Shown here one piece after another: positions 9,978 to 20,423 of a DNA stretch of 54,839 bases (positions are counted from its first letter, which is position 1; each line of letters opens with the position of its first letter). This DNA comes from Tepidicella xavieri. GTDB taxonomy: Bacteria; Pseudomonadota; Gammaproteobacteria; Burkholderiales; Burkholderiaceae_C. The position numbers and the translations under genes are program-made. The notes beneath the pieces were generated by a model that ran no database searches, was not told where the DNA came from, and saw nothing but the letters and a program-made list of their open reading frames with translations. The DNA is taken from the NCBI RefSeq assembly GCF_004363315.1, contig NZ_SNYL01000016.1:1-54839 (forward strand), given 5' to 3'.

Positions 9978-10841
9978 TTATCGCCGCTGGGGCGTTGGCG
10001 TGCCGAGCGGCGCTTGTCCACCCGTGCAGCGGATGTGGCCTCCCAGATCCTGGCGCTGGCCGATGTGGCGGTAGCCCGCCGCGCGCAGCAGAGCGGCCAC
10101 GGCCTCGGCCTGGTCCCAGCCGTGCTCCAGCAGCAGCCAGCCGTCCGGCTGCAGATGGGCTGGCGCGGTGGCGATGATTTCGCGCAGGTCAACGAGTCCG
10201 TCGGGGCCGGCGACGAGGGCCTGGGCGGGCTCGTGCCGCAGGGCCGTCAGGTGAGGGTCGTCGGCGCGGATGTAGGGCGGGTTGCTGACGATGAGGTCGA
10301 ACCGTTCAGGGGCGGTGGCGGGCCAGTGGCGCAGCCAGTGGCCCTGCAGGCAGTGCAGCGGCAGGCCGAGCCGCTGGGCATTGGCCTGGGCCACGGCCAG
10401 GGCGTCGGCGCTGGCGTCCACGGCCCAGACGTCGGCGTCGCGGCGGCGGTGGCGCAACGCCAGGGCGATGGCGCCGCTGCCGGTGCCCAGGTCCAGCACC
10501 CGGGGGGCGGGGCGCGGCGTCAGCACGTCCAGCGCCCATTCGACCAGGGTTTCCGTGTCGGGCCGCGGGTCGAGCACGCGGGCATCGACGTGCAGCCGCA
10601 AGCCGAAGAAGTCGCGCTCGCCGATGAGGTAGGCCACGGGCTCGCCGTCGTGGCGGCGCAGGCACAGGGCCTCGAAGCGTGGCCACAGGGTGGGGTCGAT
10701 GGGGTCTTGGTCGTGGGCCAGCAGCCAGGCGCGGTCTTGCGGGGAGCGGCCGAGTGCGTGCAGCAGCAGCATTTGGGCGTCGAGCCGCTGCAGACCCATG
10801 CCCTGGGCCCAGGCCAATGCCTCGCGCAGCGACCGGCTCAC
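9978..10841 (-). CDS. prmC: Release-factor glutamine methyltransferase
   Basis: Methylates the glutamine of the GGQ motif in release factors RF1 and RF2 using S-adenosylmethionine. The 287-residue product has an N-terminal helical domain (about 1-85), a SAM-binding [15 protein letters not shown] motif, and the catalytic NPPY ([11 protein letters not shown] near residue 187). The GTG start at 10841 overlaps the prfA stop (GTGA), so it is coupled to translation of its own substrate gene. The open frame continues upstream through prfA sequence, which is rejected. The C-terminal tail after GGHIRC is arginine/proline-rich and probably not conserved. Confidence 0.96.
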   Translation of the reverse strand: MSRSLREALAWAQGMGLQRLDAQMLLLHALGRSPQDRAWLLAHDQDPIDPTLWPRFEALCLRRHDGEPVAYLIGERDFFGLRLHVDARVLDPRPDTETLVEWALDVLTPRPAPRVLDLGTGSGAIALALRHRRRDADVWAVDASADALAVAQANAQRLGLPLHCLQGHWLRHWPATAPERFDLIVSNPPYIRADDPHLTALRHEPAQALVAGPDGLVDLREIIATAPAHLQPDGWLLLEHGWDQAEAVAALLRAAGYRHIGQRQDLGGHIRCTGGQAPLGTPTPQRR

Positions 10842-11953
10842 GCCAGCGCCCCATGGGCCGCTTGTTCCGCGCGACGCTCCAGCTCGGCCAGCAGTTCGGC
10901 GCCGCGAGCCAGTTGCAGGGCCTCGATGACTTCGTCGAGATCCCCCTCCATCACTTGGGTGAGCTTGTAGAGGGTGAGGTTGATGCGGTGGTCGGTGAGC
11001 CGGCCCTGGGGGAAGTTGTAGGTGCGGATGCGGTCGCTGCGGTCGCCGCTGCCGATCAGGCCCTTGCGCTCGGCGGCTTCCCGCGCGGCGCGTTCGCTGC
11101 GCTCTTTTTCTTGCAACCGCGCTTGCAGCACTTGCAGGGCCTTGGCCTTGTTGCTGTGCTGGCTGCGGCCATCCTGGCATTCGGCAACGATGCCGGTGGG
11201 CAGGTGCACCACGCGCACGGCGGAGTCGGTTTTGTTGATGTGCTGGCCGCCGGCGCCGCTGGCGCGGAAGGTGTCGATGCGCAGGTCGGCAGGATTGAGG
11301 CGGATGGCTTCGGCCTCGTCGGGCTCGGGCATCACCGCCACGGTGCAGGCGCTGGTGTGGATGCGGCCTTGGCTTTCGGTGGCGGGCACGCGCTGCACGC
11401 GGTGGCCGCCGGATTCGAAGCGCAGCAGGCCATAAGCGCGCGGCCCGGCGATGCGCAGCACCAGTTCCTTATACCCACCCAGTTCGGCCGGGGATTCGCT
11501 GAGGGTCTCGACGCGCCAGCCTTGGCGCTCGGAATAGCGGGTGTACATGCGGGCCAGGTCGCCGGCGAACAGGGCGGCTTCGTCGCCACCGGTGCCGGCC
11601 CGGATTTCCAGGAAGGCGTTGCGGTCGTCGTCGGGGTCGCGGGGCACGAGCAAAGCGTGCAGCTGCGCCTCCAGCGCGGCCAGATCGGCTTCGGCGGCGG
11701 CGATTTCCTCGGCGGCCATGGCGGCCAGAGCGGGGTCGCTGTCCTGGGCCATGGCGCGGGCTTCCCGCAGGTCGGCTTCGCGTTGCAGGTAGCGCAGGTA
11801 GGGTTGGACCACGGCATCGGTCTCGGCATGCTCGCGCGTGAGCAGGCGAAAGCGTTCCATGTCGTCCACGGCGTCTGGGGCACTGAGCAGGGCGTCGAGC
11901 TCGTGCAACCGCAGCCTCTGGCGCTCCAGCGTGTCGCGGATGAACGGCTTCAT
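10838..11953 (-). CDS. prfA: Peptide chain release factor 1
   Basis: Recognises UAA and UAG stop codons and triggers peptide release. The 371-residue product has the GGQ hydrolysis motif in GAGGQHINK (near 236) and the codon-recognition PAT tripeptide in [13 protein letters not shown], the RF1 form rather than the SPF of RF2. The N-terminal coiled region (30-110) is normal. The length is slightly above the usual ~360. Its ATG overlaps the hemA stop, and its stop overlaps the prmC start, so hemA, prfA and prmC form one translationally coupled unit. Confidence 0.98.
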   Translation of the reverse strand: MKPFIRDTLERQRLRLHELDALLSAPDAVDDMERFRLLTREHAETDAVVQPYLRYLQREADLREARAMAQDSDPALAAMAAEEIAAAEADLAALEAQLHALLVPRDPDDDRNAFLEIRAGTGGDEAALFAGDLARMYTRYSERQGWRVETLSESPAELGGYKELVLRIAGPRAYGLLRFESGGHRVQRVPATESQGRIHTSACTVAVMPEPDEAEAIRLNPADLRIDTFRASGAGGQHINKTDSAVRVVHLPTGIVAECQDGRSQHSNKAKALQVLQARLQEKERSERAAREAAERKGLIGSGDRSDRIRTYNFPQGRLTDHRINLTLYKLTQVMEGDLDEVIEALQLARGAELLAELERRAEQAAHGALA

Positions 11954-13230
11954 GCGCGTCGGCCCGATCCCCGCAGGAACAGCCGCGAGACGGCCTCGGC
12001 CGTGGCCTGGCGGGTGCGTTCGTCGCCCGCATGCAATTCGGCCAGAGCGCCGTGCAGCATCTTCTGGGTCAGGCCCCGAGAGAGGGCTTCGAGCACCGCG
12101 TCCACGTCTTCGCCCTTGGCCAGGAGCTTGCGCGCCCGGGCGATTTCCGCGGCCCGCCAGGCGTCGGTCTGGGCATGGAGGTCGCGGATGAGGCCGACCA
12201 CCCCGCCCCGGGGGTCGCGCTGCTGCAGCCAGTGCATGAAGCTTTGCACCCCGGCGTCGATGATGGCTTCGGCCTGGGCCACGGCGGCCTGCCGGTTGTC
12301 TTTGCCGGTCTGCACCACGGCAGCCAGGTCATCGACGGTGTAGAGGTAAACGTCGTCGAGTTCCTTGACCTCGGCCTCGATGTCGCGCGGCACTGCCAGA
12401 TCGACCATGAACATGGGGCGATGGCGGCGCTTCTTGAGGGCGCGCTCCACGGCGCCCAGGCCGATCAGCGGCAAGGTGGATGCGGTGCAGCTGATGACGG
12501 CGTCGAACTCGTGCAGGCGCTCGGGCAGGTCCGACAGCCGCAGCACTTCGGCGCCGAAGCGGGTGGCGAGTTTTTCGCCGCGCTCCAGGGTGCGGTTGGC
12601 AATGGCCATGCCCTTCGGGCTCTTGGCGGCGAAGTGGGTGGCGGCCAGTTCGATCATCTCGCCGGCGCCGACGAACAGCACCCGGATGTCTTTGAGGTCC
12701 TCGAACAACTGGCCGGCCAGGCGCACGGCCGCCGCCGTCATGCTGATGGAGTGGGCGCCGATTTCGGTGGAGCTGCGCACCTGCTTGGCCACCGCGAACG
12801 AGCGTTGGAACAACTGGTGCAGCGTGGTGCCCAGGGCGCCGGCGGCATCTGCCGCGCGCACGGCGTCTTTCATCTGGCCGAGGATCTGGGCCTCGCCCAA
12901 CACCATGCTGTCGAGCCCGCTGGCCACGCGAAACGCATGGCGGGCGGCCTCGCCTTCCTGAAGCACATAGGCATGATCGAGCAGCGCCTGGGGCGAGACG
13001 CCGCCGGTCTGCGCCAGCCATTGCACCGTGGGCTCGAGCGCCAATTCGTCGGCCGCGCAGTAGATTTCCGTCCGGTTGCAGGTGGACAGCAGGGTGGCTT
13101 CGGGCTGGCGGGCCAGCGAGGCGCGGAAACGCTGCAGCGTCTCAGGCAACTGGTCGAGCGCGAACGCAAAGCGGCCCCGCAGGTCCAGCGGGGCGGTCTG
13201 ATGGTTGATGCCGAGCGCCCAGACTGCCAT
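11950..13230 (-). CDS. hemA: Glutamyl-tRNA reductase
   Basis: Reduces glutamyl-tRNA to glutamate-1-semialdehyde with NADPH, the first committed step of C5-pathway tetrapyrrole synthesis. The 426-residue product has the catalytic cysteine C51 in [10 protein letters not shown], the [17 protein letters not shown] start, the [16 protein letters not shown] segment, an NADPH-binding [14 protein letters not shown] region, and a C-terminal dimerisation domain. The ATG at 13230 gives [10 protein letters not shown], the family start; an ATG nine codons upstream exists but adds an unconserved leader. It is divergent from a small membrane protein gene at 13301. Confidence 0.97.
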   Translation of the reverse strand: MAVWALGINHQTAPLDLRGRFAFALDQLPETLQRFRASLARQPEATLLSTCNRTEIYCAADELALEPTVQWLAQTGGVSPQALLDHAYVLQEGEAARHAFRVASGLDSMVLGEAQILGQMKDAVRAADAAGALGTTLHQLFQRSFAVAKQVRSSTEIGAHSISMTAAAVRLAGQLFEDLKDIRVLFVGAGEMIELAATHFAAKSPKGMAIANRTLERGEKLATRFGAEVLRLSDLPERLHEFDAVISCTASTLPLIGLGAVERALKKRRHRPMFMVDLAVPRDIEAEVKELDDVYLYTVDDLAAVVQTGKDNRQAAVAQAEAIIDAGVQSFMHWLQQRDPRGGVVGLIRDLHAQTDAWRAAEIARARKLLAKGEDVDAVLEALSRGLTQKMLHGALAELHAGDERTRQATAEAVSRLFLRGSGRRA

Positions 13231-13300
13231 AACCCCTGGATTATAAAATCCGGCCATCTTGCCGAGTCGGCGCCCCTCTTGAGCCCCTTTTGAGATCTTC

Positions 13301-13585
13301 ATGAGCGTTCTGGCCGCCAGCCTGCATGTGCTGCATTTTTTCCTGCCGGCCCTGGTGCTGGCGGCGCTGCTGGCGCCGGCGACCGTGCGCTGGCAGTCGG
13401 GCGGGGCGCGGCGCTGGCGGGCCCGCCTCACGGGGTGGTTGTGGGGGTGGCTGGCCTTGTCGGTGTTGGGGGGCATGGTGCTGGCCGCTGGCCTGTGGTG
13501 GCTGGGCCGCGATGGCCGCATGCTGACGTACGCGGCATTGGTGGGCGTGCTGGGCACGGCGGTGGCGTTGTGGCGCTCGCGCTAG
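13301..13585 (+). CDS. Small membrane protein, function unknown
   Basis: A 94-residue protein with three probable membrane spans (about 7-26, 46-67 and 74-90) separated by a basic loop rich in R and W. No catalytic motif is visible. It is divergent from hemA across 70 bases, a location where similar small hypothetical proteins occur in related genomes as I remember them. The ATG at 13301 follows a weak purine-rich stretch. The coding call rests on the hydrophobic pattern and GC-rich third positions; function is unknown. Confidence 0.65.
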   Translation: MSVLAASLHVLHFFLPALVLAALLAPATVRWQSGGARRWRARLTGWLWGWLALSVLGGMVLAAGLWWLGRDGRMLTYAALVGVLGTAVALWRSR

Positions 13586-13652
13586 CCCAGGCGGCAGCGC
13601 CCGCCCGAGTCCCTGATGGCAATGGGTGCATGGGCCCCGGTTGGGCTGGGGG

Positions 13653-13674
13653 GATGTTGCGCTGCGGTAACATC
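13653..13674. repeat. Short inverted repeat upstream of the DUF3683 gene
   Basis: GATGTT (13653-13658) and AACATC (13669-13674) are perfect complements around ten bases, 36 bases before the ATG. It could be an operator; nothing further supports this. Confidence 0.25.
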
Positions 13675-13709
13675 TGCGGCCCAGCATCGTGCTGCCTGTG
13701 CCCAACGAT

Positions 13710-16700
13710 ATGAACGCGCCCACCCCGCTCCAGCATTTGCTTGACGCCGAATCCGACGCGCCGCGCCTGCGCGAGATCCCGTACAACTACACCTCCTTCT
13801 CCGATCGGGAAATCGTCATCCGGCTGCTGGGCGCTCGGGCCTGGGATGTGCTCAACCTGTTGCGCCAAGAGCGCCACACCGGCCGCTCGGCCCGCATGCT
13901 GTACGAAGTGCTGGGCGACATCTGGGTGGTGCAGCGCAACCCCTATCTGCACGACGATCTGCTGGACAACCCCAAGCGCCGCGCCGCGCTGGTGGAGGCC
14001 ATGCACCATCGGCTGCGCGAAATCGAAAAACGCCGTCGTCCGCAGGAAGATGGCGAGCGCGATGCGCTGGTGGGCGAACTTCTGGCCGCGGCCCAGCAGG
14101 CCGTGCGCGACTTTGCCCGCATGTTCGACGACATGGCCGCGCTGCGCCAGCGTGTGCTGCGCGCCTTGCGGCGCTACACCGGCCGCGACAACATCAAATT
14201 CGACGGCTTGAGCCGCGTCAGCCACGTGACCGATGCCACCGACTGGCGGGTCGAATACCCCTTTGTGGTGCTGACGCCTGACAGCGAGGCCGAGATGGCC
14301 GGGCTGGTCAAGGGCTGCATCGAGCTGGGGCTGACCATCATTCCGCGTGGCGGCGGCACGGGCTATACCGGCGGCGCGGTGCCGCTGACTTGGAAGAGCG
14401 CGGTCATCAACACCGAAAAGCTCGAAGCCATGACCGAAGTCGAGCTGGTGGACCTGCCGGGCGTGCCGCACAAAGTGCCCACGATCTGGACCGAGGCCGG
14501 CGTGGTCACGCAGCGCGTGGCCGATGCGGCCGAGCGGGCCGGTTTCGTGTTCGCGGTGGATCCCACCAGCGCCGAAGCCTCCTGCGTCGGCGGCAACATC
14601 GCCATGAATGCGGGCGGCAAGAAAGCCGTGCTCTGGGGCACGGCGCTGGACAATCTGGCCAGCTGGCGCATGGTCACGCCCAATGCGCAGTGGCTCCAGG
14701 TCACCCGCATCGGGCACAACCTGGGCAAGATCCACGACGCCGAGGTGGCCAGCTTCGAGCTGCAGTATTTCGAGGCCGACGGCAAGACCCTCATCCGCAC
14801 CGAGCGGCTCGACATCCCGGGCAAGACCTTCCGCAAGGAGGGTCTGGGCAAAGACGTGACCGACAAATTCCTCAGCGGCCTGCCCGGCGTGCAAAAAGAG
14901 GGCTGCGACGGCCTCATCACCAGCGCCCGCTGGGTGGTGCATCGCATGCCCGAGCACGCCCGCACCGTGTGCCTGGAGTTCTTCGGCAACCCCAAAGACG
15001 CCGTGCCCTCGATCGTCGAGATCAAAGACTACATGTTCGCCGAGCAGCGCCGCGGCGGCGCCATTCTGGCCGGGCTGGAGCACCTGGACGACCGCTACCT
15101 CAAAGCCGTCGGCTACACCACCAAGAGCAAGCGTGGCGGCTTTCCGAAAATGGTGCTCATCGGCGACATCGTCGGTGACGACCCCGATGCCGTGGCCCGC
15201 GCCGCCAGCGAGGTGGTGCGCCTGGCCAATGCCCGCGCCGGCGAAGGGTTCGTGGCCGTCAGCCCCGAGGCGCGGAAAAAATTCTGGGCCGATCGCAAGA
15301 AGACGGCCGCCATCAGCAAGCACACCAACGCCTTCAAGATCAATGAAGACGTGGTCATTCCGCTGCCGCGCATGGGCGAATACACCCTGGGCATCGAGCG
15401 TATCAACATTGAGCTGAGCCTGCGCAACAAAATCAAGCTGGCCGATGAGTTGCTGGCCTTCTTCCGCCGTGGCGCCTTGCCGCTGGGCAAGGTCGAGGAA
15501 GCCGGCGAAATGCCCAGCCCCGAGACCGTGCAAGACCACACCGAGCGGGCGCTGGCCGTCATCGAAGCGGTGCGCAGCCAGTGGCAGGGCTGGATGGACG
15601 GGCTCGATCAGGTGCAGCCCGACAGCGGGCGCAGCTTCTTCGATCAACTGCAGGACGGCTCGCTGCGGGCCAGCTGGAAAACCCAGATCCGCGAACCCTT
15701 GCGCGCCATTTTCACCGGCAGCGTGTTTGCCCCGGTGCTGCAAGAGTGCCAGGCCATCCACCAGCGCGTGCTCAAAGGCCGCGTGTGGGTGGCGCTGCAC
15801 ATGCACGCCGGCGACGGCAATGTGCACACCAACATCCCGGTCAACAGCGACGATTACGACATGCTGCAAACCGCCCACGAAGCGGTGGACCGCATCATGG
15901 TGCTGGCCCGCAGCCTCGATGGCGTCATCTCGGGCGAGCACGGCATCGGCATCACCAAGCTGCAGTACCTGACCGACGATGAACTGGCGCCGTTTGCGCG
16001 CTACAAGCAGCAGGTGGACCCCAAAGGCCACTTCAACCGCGGCAAGCTGCTGCGCCAAGGCCCTTGGTTCGACGAGCCGGACCAGCGCCGCGCCGATCTC
16101 AGCATGGCCTACACCCCCAGCTTCGGCCTCATGGGGTACGAGTCGCTCATCATGCAGCAAAGCGACATCGGCGCCATCGCGGACTCGGTGAAAAACTGCC
16201 TGCGCTGCGGCAAGTGCAAGCCGGTGTGCTCGACCCATGTGCCGCGCGCCAATCTGCTGTACAGCCCGCGCAACAAGATCCTGGCCACCTCGCTGCTCAT
16301 CGAAGCCTTCCTGTACGAGGAGCAGACCCGTCGTGGCATCAGCATCAAACACTGGGCCGAATTCGAGGACGTGGCCGACCACTGCACGGTCTGCCACAAG
16401 TGCCTGACCCCTTGCCCGGTGAAAATCGACTTCGGCGACGTGTCGATGAACATGCGCAACCTGCTGCGCAAAATGGGCCGCAAAACCTGGCGCCCCGGCA
16501 ACGCGGCGGCCATGTTCATGCTCAATGCCACCAACCCCGACACCATTCGGCTGGCGCGCGCCGCCATGGTCGGCCTGGGCTTCAAGGCCCAGCGGCTGGC
16601 GCACCAGCTGCTCAAAGGGCTGGCCCGCAAGCAAACCAGCGCGCCGCCGGCCACCGTCGGGCCCGCGCCGGTCAAGGAGCAGGTGATCCACTTCGTCAAC

Positions 16701-17621
16701 AAAAAGCTCCCCGGCGGCCTGCCCAAGAAAACCGCCCGAGCCCTGCTCGACATCGAGGACAAGCACTACGTTCCCATCATCCGCAACCCCAAGACCACCA
16801 CCAGCGACAGCGAAGCCGTGTTCTACTTCCCCGGCTGCGGCTCCGAGCGCCTGTTCAGCCAGGTGGGCCTGGCCACGCAGGCCATGCTGTGGCACGCCGG
16901 CGTGCAAACCGTGCTGCCGCCGGGCTACCTGTGCTGTGGCTATCCGCAGCGCGGCTCGGGTCAGTTCGACAAGGCCGAGAAAATCATCACCGACAACCGG
17001 GTGCTGTTCCACCGCGTGGCCAACACGCTCAACTACCTCGACATCCAGACCGTGGTGGTGAGCTGTGGCACCTGCTACGACCAGCTCCAGGGCTATGAAT
17101 TCGAGAAGATCTTCCCCGGCTGCCGCATCATCGACATCCACGAATTCCTGCTCGAAAAAGGCATCGTGCTCGAACCCAAAGGGGCCTACCTCTACCACGA
17201 CCCTTGCCACAGCCCCATGAAGCTGCAGGACCCGATGAAGACCGTCAAAGCCCTGGTGGGCGAGACCGTCGTCAAGGCCGATCGCTGCTGTGGCGAATCC
17301 GGCACGTTGGGTGTCACGCGGCCCGATATTTCCACCCAGGTGCGTTTCCGCAAAGAGCAGGAGCTGCGCAAGAACGCCGCCCAGCTGGCCGAGCTCGCGG
17401 CCCGAAACGGCGTGGCAGCCCCTCAGGGCGTGACCAAGGTCCTGACCAGCTGCCCCAGCTGCTACCAGGGCTTGAGCCGCTACGGCGACGACCTCGCCAA
17501 CGGCTTGCTGGAAGCCGATTACATCGTGGTGGAAATGGCGCGGCAGATCCTGGGCGACAACTGGATGCCCGACTACGTGGCCCAGGCCAACGCCGGGGGC
17601 ATCGAGCGGGTGCTGCTGTGA
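13710..17621 (+). CDS. Giant FAD-linked Fe-S oxidoreductase (DUF3683, GlcD/GlpC-like)
   Basis: A 1303-residue fusion. Residues ~1-165 match the region called DUF3683. A VAO-type FAD-binding domain follows ([15 protein letters not shown] near 212, [17 protein letters not shown] near 288), then an FAD-oxidase C-terminal domain with the [15 protein letters not shown] and [10 protein letters not shown] motifs near 695 and 740. Two 4Fe-4S motifs come next ([11 protein letters not shown] near 830 and [12 protein letters not shown] near 891), then two CCG repeats with [10 protein letters not shown] near 1074 and CCGESGTLG near 1192, each with cysteine partners. This is the layout of glycolate/D-lactate dehydrogenase subunits GlcD and GlpC-like protein joined in one chain. 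It should oxidise a 2-hydroxy acid and pass electrons through Fe-S centres toward quinone, but the substrate is not known. All cysteine motifs look intact. Confidence 0.9.
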   Translation: MNAPTPLQHLLDAESDAPRLREIPYNYTSFSDREIVIRLLGARAWDVLNLLRQERHTGRSARMLYEVLGDIWVVQRNPYLHDDLLDNPKRRAALVEAMHHRLREIEKRRRPQEDGERDALVGELLAAAQQAVRDFARMFDDMAALRQRVLRALRRYTGRDNIKFDGLSRVSHVTDATDWRVEYPFVVLTPDSEAEMAGLVKGCIELGLTIIPRGGGTGYTGGAVPLTWKSAVINTEKLEAMTEVELVDLPGVPHKVPTIWTEAGVVTQRVADAAERAGFVFAVDPTSAEASCVGGNIAMNAGGKKAVLWGTALDNLASWRMVTPNAQWLQVTRIGHNLGKIHDAEVASFELQYFEADGKTLIRTERLDIPGKTFRKEGLGKDVTDKFLSGLPGVQKEGCDGLITSARWVVHRMPEHARTVCLEFFGNPKDAVPSIVEIKDYMFAEQRRGGAILAGLEHLDDRYLKAVGYTTKSKRGGFPKMVLIGDIVGDDPDAVARAASEVVRLANARAGEGFVAVSPEARKKFWADRKKTAAISKHTNAFKINEDVVIPLPRMGEYTLGIERINIELSLRNKIKLADELLAFFRRGALPLGKVEEAGEMPSPETVQDHTERALAVIEAVRSQWQGWMDGLDQVQPDSGRSFFDQLQDGSLRASWKTQIREPLRAIFTGSVFAPVLQECQAIHQRVLKGRVWVALHMHAGDGNVHTNIPVNSDDYDMLQTAHEAVDRIMVLARSLDGVISGEHGIGITKLQYLTDDELAPFARYKQQVDPKGHFNRGKLLRQGPWFDEPDQRRADLSMAYTPSFGLMGYESLIMQQSDIGAIADSVKNCLRCGKCKPVCSTHVPRANLLYSPRNKILATSLLIEAFLYEEQTRRGISIKHWAEFEDVADHCTVCHKCLTPCPVKIDFGDVSMNMRNLLRKMGRKTWRPGNAAAMFMLNATNPDTIRLARAAMVGLGFKAQRLAHQLLKGLARKQTSAPPATVGPAPVKEQVIHFVNKKLPGGLPKKTARALLDIEDKHYVPIIRNPKTTTSDSEAVFYFPGCGSERLFSQVGLATQAMLWHAGVQTVLPPGYLCCGYPQRGSGQFDKAEKIITDNRVLFHRVANTLNYLDIQTVVVSCGTCYDQLQGYEFEKIFPGCRIIDIHEFLLEKGIVLEPKGAYLYHDPCHSPMKLQDPMKTVKALVGETVVKADRCCGESGTLGVTRPDISTQVRFRKEQELRKNAAQLAELAARNGVAAPQGVTKVLTSCPSCYQGLSRYGDDLANGLLEADYIVVEMARQILGDNWMPDYVAQANAGGIERVLL

Positions 17622-18061
17622 CGATGGCCCCGTCCCACGCCTGCCCGCTGTGCGAGGGCGATGGCGGACAGCTCATCGTCCGCCGGCCGGCCTGGCGCGT
17701 GGTGCGCGTCGTGGGGCCAGAAGCGGCGGCCTTCCCGGGCTTTTACCGCGTGATCTGGAACACCCATGTGGCCGAGTTCACCGATTTGGCCGACGCCGAA
17801 CAAAGCCAGTGCCTGCGTGCGGTGGCGGCGGTCGAGCGGGTGGTGCGCGAGCATCTGCGGCCCGACAAGGTCAACCTGGCCAGCCTGGGCAACGTGGTGC
17901 CCCACCTGCACTGGCATGTGGTGGCCCGCTACACCCACGACAGCCATTTCCCCGCCCCGGTGTGGGCGGCGGCCCAACGCCCCGCGGATGCCCAGGCCCT
18001 GGCCGCCTTGCAGGCGCGGCTGCCAGCCTGCGATGCCGCCATCGCCCACCTGCTGCGCTGA
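17618..18061 (+). CDS. HIT family nucleotide-binding protein
   Basis: A 147-residue member of the histidine-triad superfamily, expected to hydrolyse or transfer nucleotidyl groups. The triad is HLHWHVVAR at residues 96-104. Two cysteines near the start (HACPLC) resemble the zinc-binding pair of some HIT proteins. The GTG start overlaps the stop of the large flavoprotein gene (GTGA); an ATG two codons later is equally possible. It sits between the flavoprotein and the DUF971 gene, the arrangement I expect in Burkholderiales. Substrate unknown. Confidence 0.9.
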   Translation: MTMAPSHACPLCEGDGGQLIVRRPAWRVVRVVGPEAAAFPGFYRVIWNTHVAEFTDLADAEQSQCLRAVAAVERVVREHLRPDKVNLASLGNVVPHLHWHVVARYTHDSHFPAPVWAAAQRPADAQALAALQARLPACDAAIAHLLR

Positions 18062-18090
18062 CCCCACCCCTGTTTCTGGAGGACCCTGCC

Positions 18091-18507
18091 ATGGCCGGCC
18101 TGAACCCCCAAAGCCCCTGTCCACAAGACATCACGGTGCATGCCCAGTCGCGCGTGCTGGAAATCGTCTTTTCCGACGGGGCGCAGTTTCGCATCCCGTT
18201 CGAGCTCATGCGCATTTATTCGCCATCGGCCGAAGTGCAGGGGCATGGGCCGGGGCAGGAGGTGCTGCAAACCGGCAAGCGCGAGGTGACCATCACCGCC
18301 CTGGCCCCGGTAGGCAACTATGCCGTGCAGCCCACCTTTTCCGACGGGCACGACTCCGGCATATTCACCTGGGACTACCTGTATTTCCTCGGCTCGCAGC
18401 AAGAGGCCCTGTGGGCCGACTACGAGCGGCGCTTGCGCGAAGCCGGCACCGACCGCGACGCCCCCATGCCACCGAAAACCCCGTCGTCATGCGGGCATGG
18501 GCATTGA
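18091..18507 (+). CDS. DUF971 (GBBH-like N-terminal domain) protein
   Basis: A 138-residue protein with the DUF971 fold, related to the N-terminal domain of gamma-butyrobetaine hydroxylases and often linked with Fe-S proteins. The [19 protein letters not shown] and [26 protein letters not shown] stretches are characteristic. It ends SSCGHGH, a possible metal-binding tail. An AGGAGG-like site (CTGGAGGA) lies about ten bases upstream of the ATG. It is 30 bases after the HIT gene and 31 bases before ubiE. A role in ubiquinone synthesis is suggested only by the neighbourhood. Confidence 0.9.
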   Translation: MAGLNPQSPCPQDITVHAQSRVLEIVFSDGAQFRIPFELMRIYSPSAEVQGHGPGQEVLQTGKREVTITALAPVGNYAVQPTFSDGHDSGIFTWDYLYFLGSQQEALWADYERRLREAGTDRDAPMPPKTPSSCGHGH

Positions 18508-18538
18508 TTCGCCGCGGGCAGCGGCTACCATTGCAGCC

Positions 18539-19270
18539 ATGAGCCAGACACATTTCGGTTTCGAGACGGTGGACGAGCGCGACAAGGCGCGCCGCGTGCG
18601 CGGCGTGTTCGATTCGGTGGCGCCCAGTTACGACCTCATGAATGACCTCATGTCCGGCGGTCTGCACCGCTGGTGGAAGCGCTACGCCGTCACCGTGGCC
18701 AACCCGCGGCCGGGGGATCGGGTGCTGGACATCGCCGGGGGCACGGGCGATCTGGACCTGGCCTTCGCCCCCCTGGTGGCGCCCACCGGCACCGTGGTGC
18801 ACACCGACATCAACGAGGCCATGCTGCGCGAAGGCCGCAACCGCCTGCTCGACCGTGGCATCGTTCTGCCCACCGTGGTCTGCGACGCCGAGAAACTGCC
18901 CTTTGCCGATGGCTGGTTCGACATCGTGACGGTGGCTTTTGGGCTGCGCAACATGACGCACAAGGAACTTGCGCTGCAGGAAATGAATCGAGTGCTCAGG
19001 CCCGGAGGCAAATTGCTGGTCCTGGAGTTCTCCAAGGTGGCGCCCCCCTTGCAAAAGGCGTACGACTGGTACAGCTTCAACATCCTGCCCAAACTGGGGA
19101 AATGGGTGGCGAAAGACGAAGCCAGCTACCGCTACCTGGCAGAGTCCATCCGCATGCATCCGGACCAGGAAACCCTGCGCGGCATGATGCGCGAAGCCGG
19201 ATTCGGGCATGTGGATGTACACAACCTGACGGCGGGCGTGACGGCCTTGCACGTGGGCATCAAGTGTTGA
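18539..19270 (+). CDS. ubiE: Ubiquinone/menaquinone C-methyltransferase
   Basis: Carries out the SAM-dependent C-methylation in ubiquinone (and menaquinone) biosynthesis. The 243-residue product begins [20 protein letters not shown], then [24 protein letters not shown] and the SAM motif [10 protein letters not shown] near 64, with the [17 protein letters not shown] and [18 protein letters not shown] signatures later. Length is normal. It follows the DUF971 gene and precedes the Tim44-like gene. In many relatives ubiJ and ubiB follow closely; here they are about 6.8 kb downstream. Confidence 0.97.
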   Translation: MSQTHFGFETVDERDKARRVRGVFDSVAPSYDLMNDLMSGGLHRWWKRYAVTVANPRPGDRVLDIAGGTGDLDLAFAPLVAPTGTVVHTDINEAMLREGRNRLLDRGIVLPTVVCDAEKLPFADGWFDIVTVAFGLRNMTHKELALQEMNRVLRPGGKLLVLEFSKVAPPLQKAYDWYSFNILPKLGKWVAKDEASYRYLAESIRMHPDQETLRGMMREAGFGHVDVHNLTAGVTALHVGIKC

Positions 19271-19302
19271 GGCGTTCGTTTTTTACATGAAGTGAGAGAG
19301 GC

Positions 19303-20277
19303 ATGAAATTCTGGTCTGTGTTTCTGGCGTTGGTCATGGTGCTGTCCTCCACGGAGGTCTGGGCCCAGAAACGCCTGGGTGGGGGCATGTCGTTCGGCAA
19401 GCAGTCGGGCAACGTGACGCAGCGCAACACCCCGGCCCAGCCGGCGCAGGCGCCCACGCAGAACACGGCGCAAAACGCCAACGCCGCCAACCGGCCCGCC
19501 ACCCCGCCCAACCAGGCACCGGCTTCCCGGCCTTGGGGCGCCATGCTCGGCGGGCTGGCCGCCGGTCTGGGCTTGGCCTGGCTGGCGTCGGCGCTGGGTT
19601 TTGGCGAAGCATTTGCCCAGTTCCTGTTGCTGCTGCTCATCGGCGTGGCCGTGCTGGCCGTCATCGCCTTCATCCGCCGTTCCCGGGCAGCCGGGCAGGG
19701 CCATGCGCCGTTGGCCTATCAGGGGGGCGGACAGTCGGGCATGGCCCGCAGCTACAGCCCGCACAACGTGGGCAATGACGCCTCCGCGCGCCCGTGGGAG
19801 CGTGGCAACAGCACCTTCGGCCAACCTGAGCCTGCAGGCCAGGGAGGCAGCCTCATCGGCTCGGCCCTCAGCGGCCCGCAGACCTGGGGCATTCCCGCCG
19901 GGTTCGACACCGATGGTTTCCTGCGTGCCTCCAAGGCCAATTTCATCAAGCTGCAAGACGCCTGGGACCGGGCCGACATTCCCGCCCTGCGCGCCATGAT
20001 GACCGATGAAATGATCGAGCAGATCCAGGCCCAGTTGGCCCAGCGCGAACGCGAGTCCGGCGGCGCCCCCAACAAGACCGAGGTCGTGATGCTGGAGGCG
20101 CAACTGCTGGGCATCGAGGAACTGGACGACGAATACATGGCCAGTGTGGAGTTCTCCGGCCTCATTCGCGAAGAGCCTTCGGCCGGCCCCAACCCCTTCC
20201 GCGAAGTCTGGAACATCACCCGCCCCAAAACCGGCAGCGGCGGCTGGCTGGTGGCCGGGGTGCAGGCGCTGCAGTAA
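19303..20277 (+). CDS. Tim44-like domain protein
   Basis: A 324-residue exported or membrane-anchored protein. A signal peptide (about 1-22, ending STEVWAQ) is followed by a glycine, glutamine, asparagine and proline-rich linker (about 25-75), a glycine-rich transmembrane hairpin (about 80-126), another flexible segment, and a Tim44-like domain at about 205-324 (FLRASKANFIKLQDAWDRADIPALRAMMTDEM, then GGWLVAGVQAL at the end). The bacterial family has no settled function; membrane association is likely. It follows ubiE after 32 bases and is closed by a strong terminator. Confidence 0.88.
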   Translation: MKFWSVFLALVMVLSSTEVWAQKRLGGGMSFGKQSGNVTQRNTPAQPAQAPTQNTAQNANAANRPATPPNQAPASRPWGAMLGGLAAGLGLAWLASALGFGEAFAQFLLLLLIGVAVLAVIAFIRRSRAAGQGHAPLAYQGGGQSGMARSYSPHNVGNDASARPWERGNSTFGQPEPAGQGGSLIGSALSGPQTWGIPAGFDTDGFLRASKANFIKLQDAWDRADIPALRAMMTDEMIEQIQAQLAQRERESGGAPNKTEVVMLEAQLLGIEELDDEYMASVEFSGLIREEPSAGPNPFREVWNITRPKTGSGGWLVAGVQALQ

Positions 20278-20300
20278 ATCGCTGTCTTGTCCCGGCATCA

Positions 20301-20324
20301 GGGCCTCTGTGGAGGCCCTTTTTC
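20301..20324 (+). terminator. Rho-independent terminator after the Tim44-like gene
   Basis: GGGCCTC (20301-20307), a four-base loop, GAGGCCC (20312-20318), then TTTTTCTT. The stem is perfect. It marks the left boundary of the citAB-tct block. Confidence 0.88.
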
Positions 20325-20423
20325 TTGGGGCTTGAGGTCTGGTGCCCAGTTAGGGTGGACCCGCGTGCGCGGCGGTGGCCTGATGGGGCACACTCGAGGC
20401 ACTGAATTTGTCAGGTTGCCCAA

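Noticed and set aside
10842-11180. Upstream extension of PrmC through prfA
   Set aside because: Arginine/proline-rich shadow sequence; GTG at 10841 gives a normal-length enzyme and a GTGA overlap.
13231-13557. Upstream extension of HemA
   Set aside because: Covers the divergent gene at 13301 and has shadow composition; the family start is at 13230.
13428-17210. Very long open frame on the minus strand opposite the flavoprotein
   Set aside because: It is the shadow of a GC-rich gene; the plus-strand frame holds all conserved motifs and the minus frame has a histidine/glycine/valine-rich composition without any domain.
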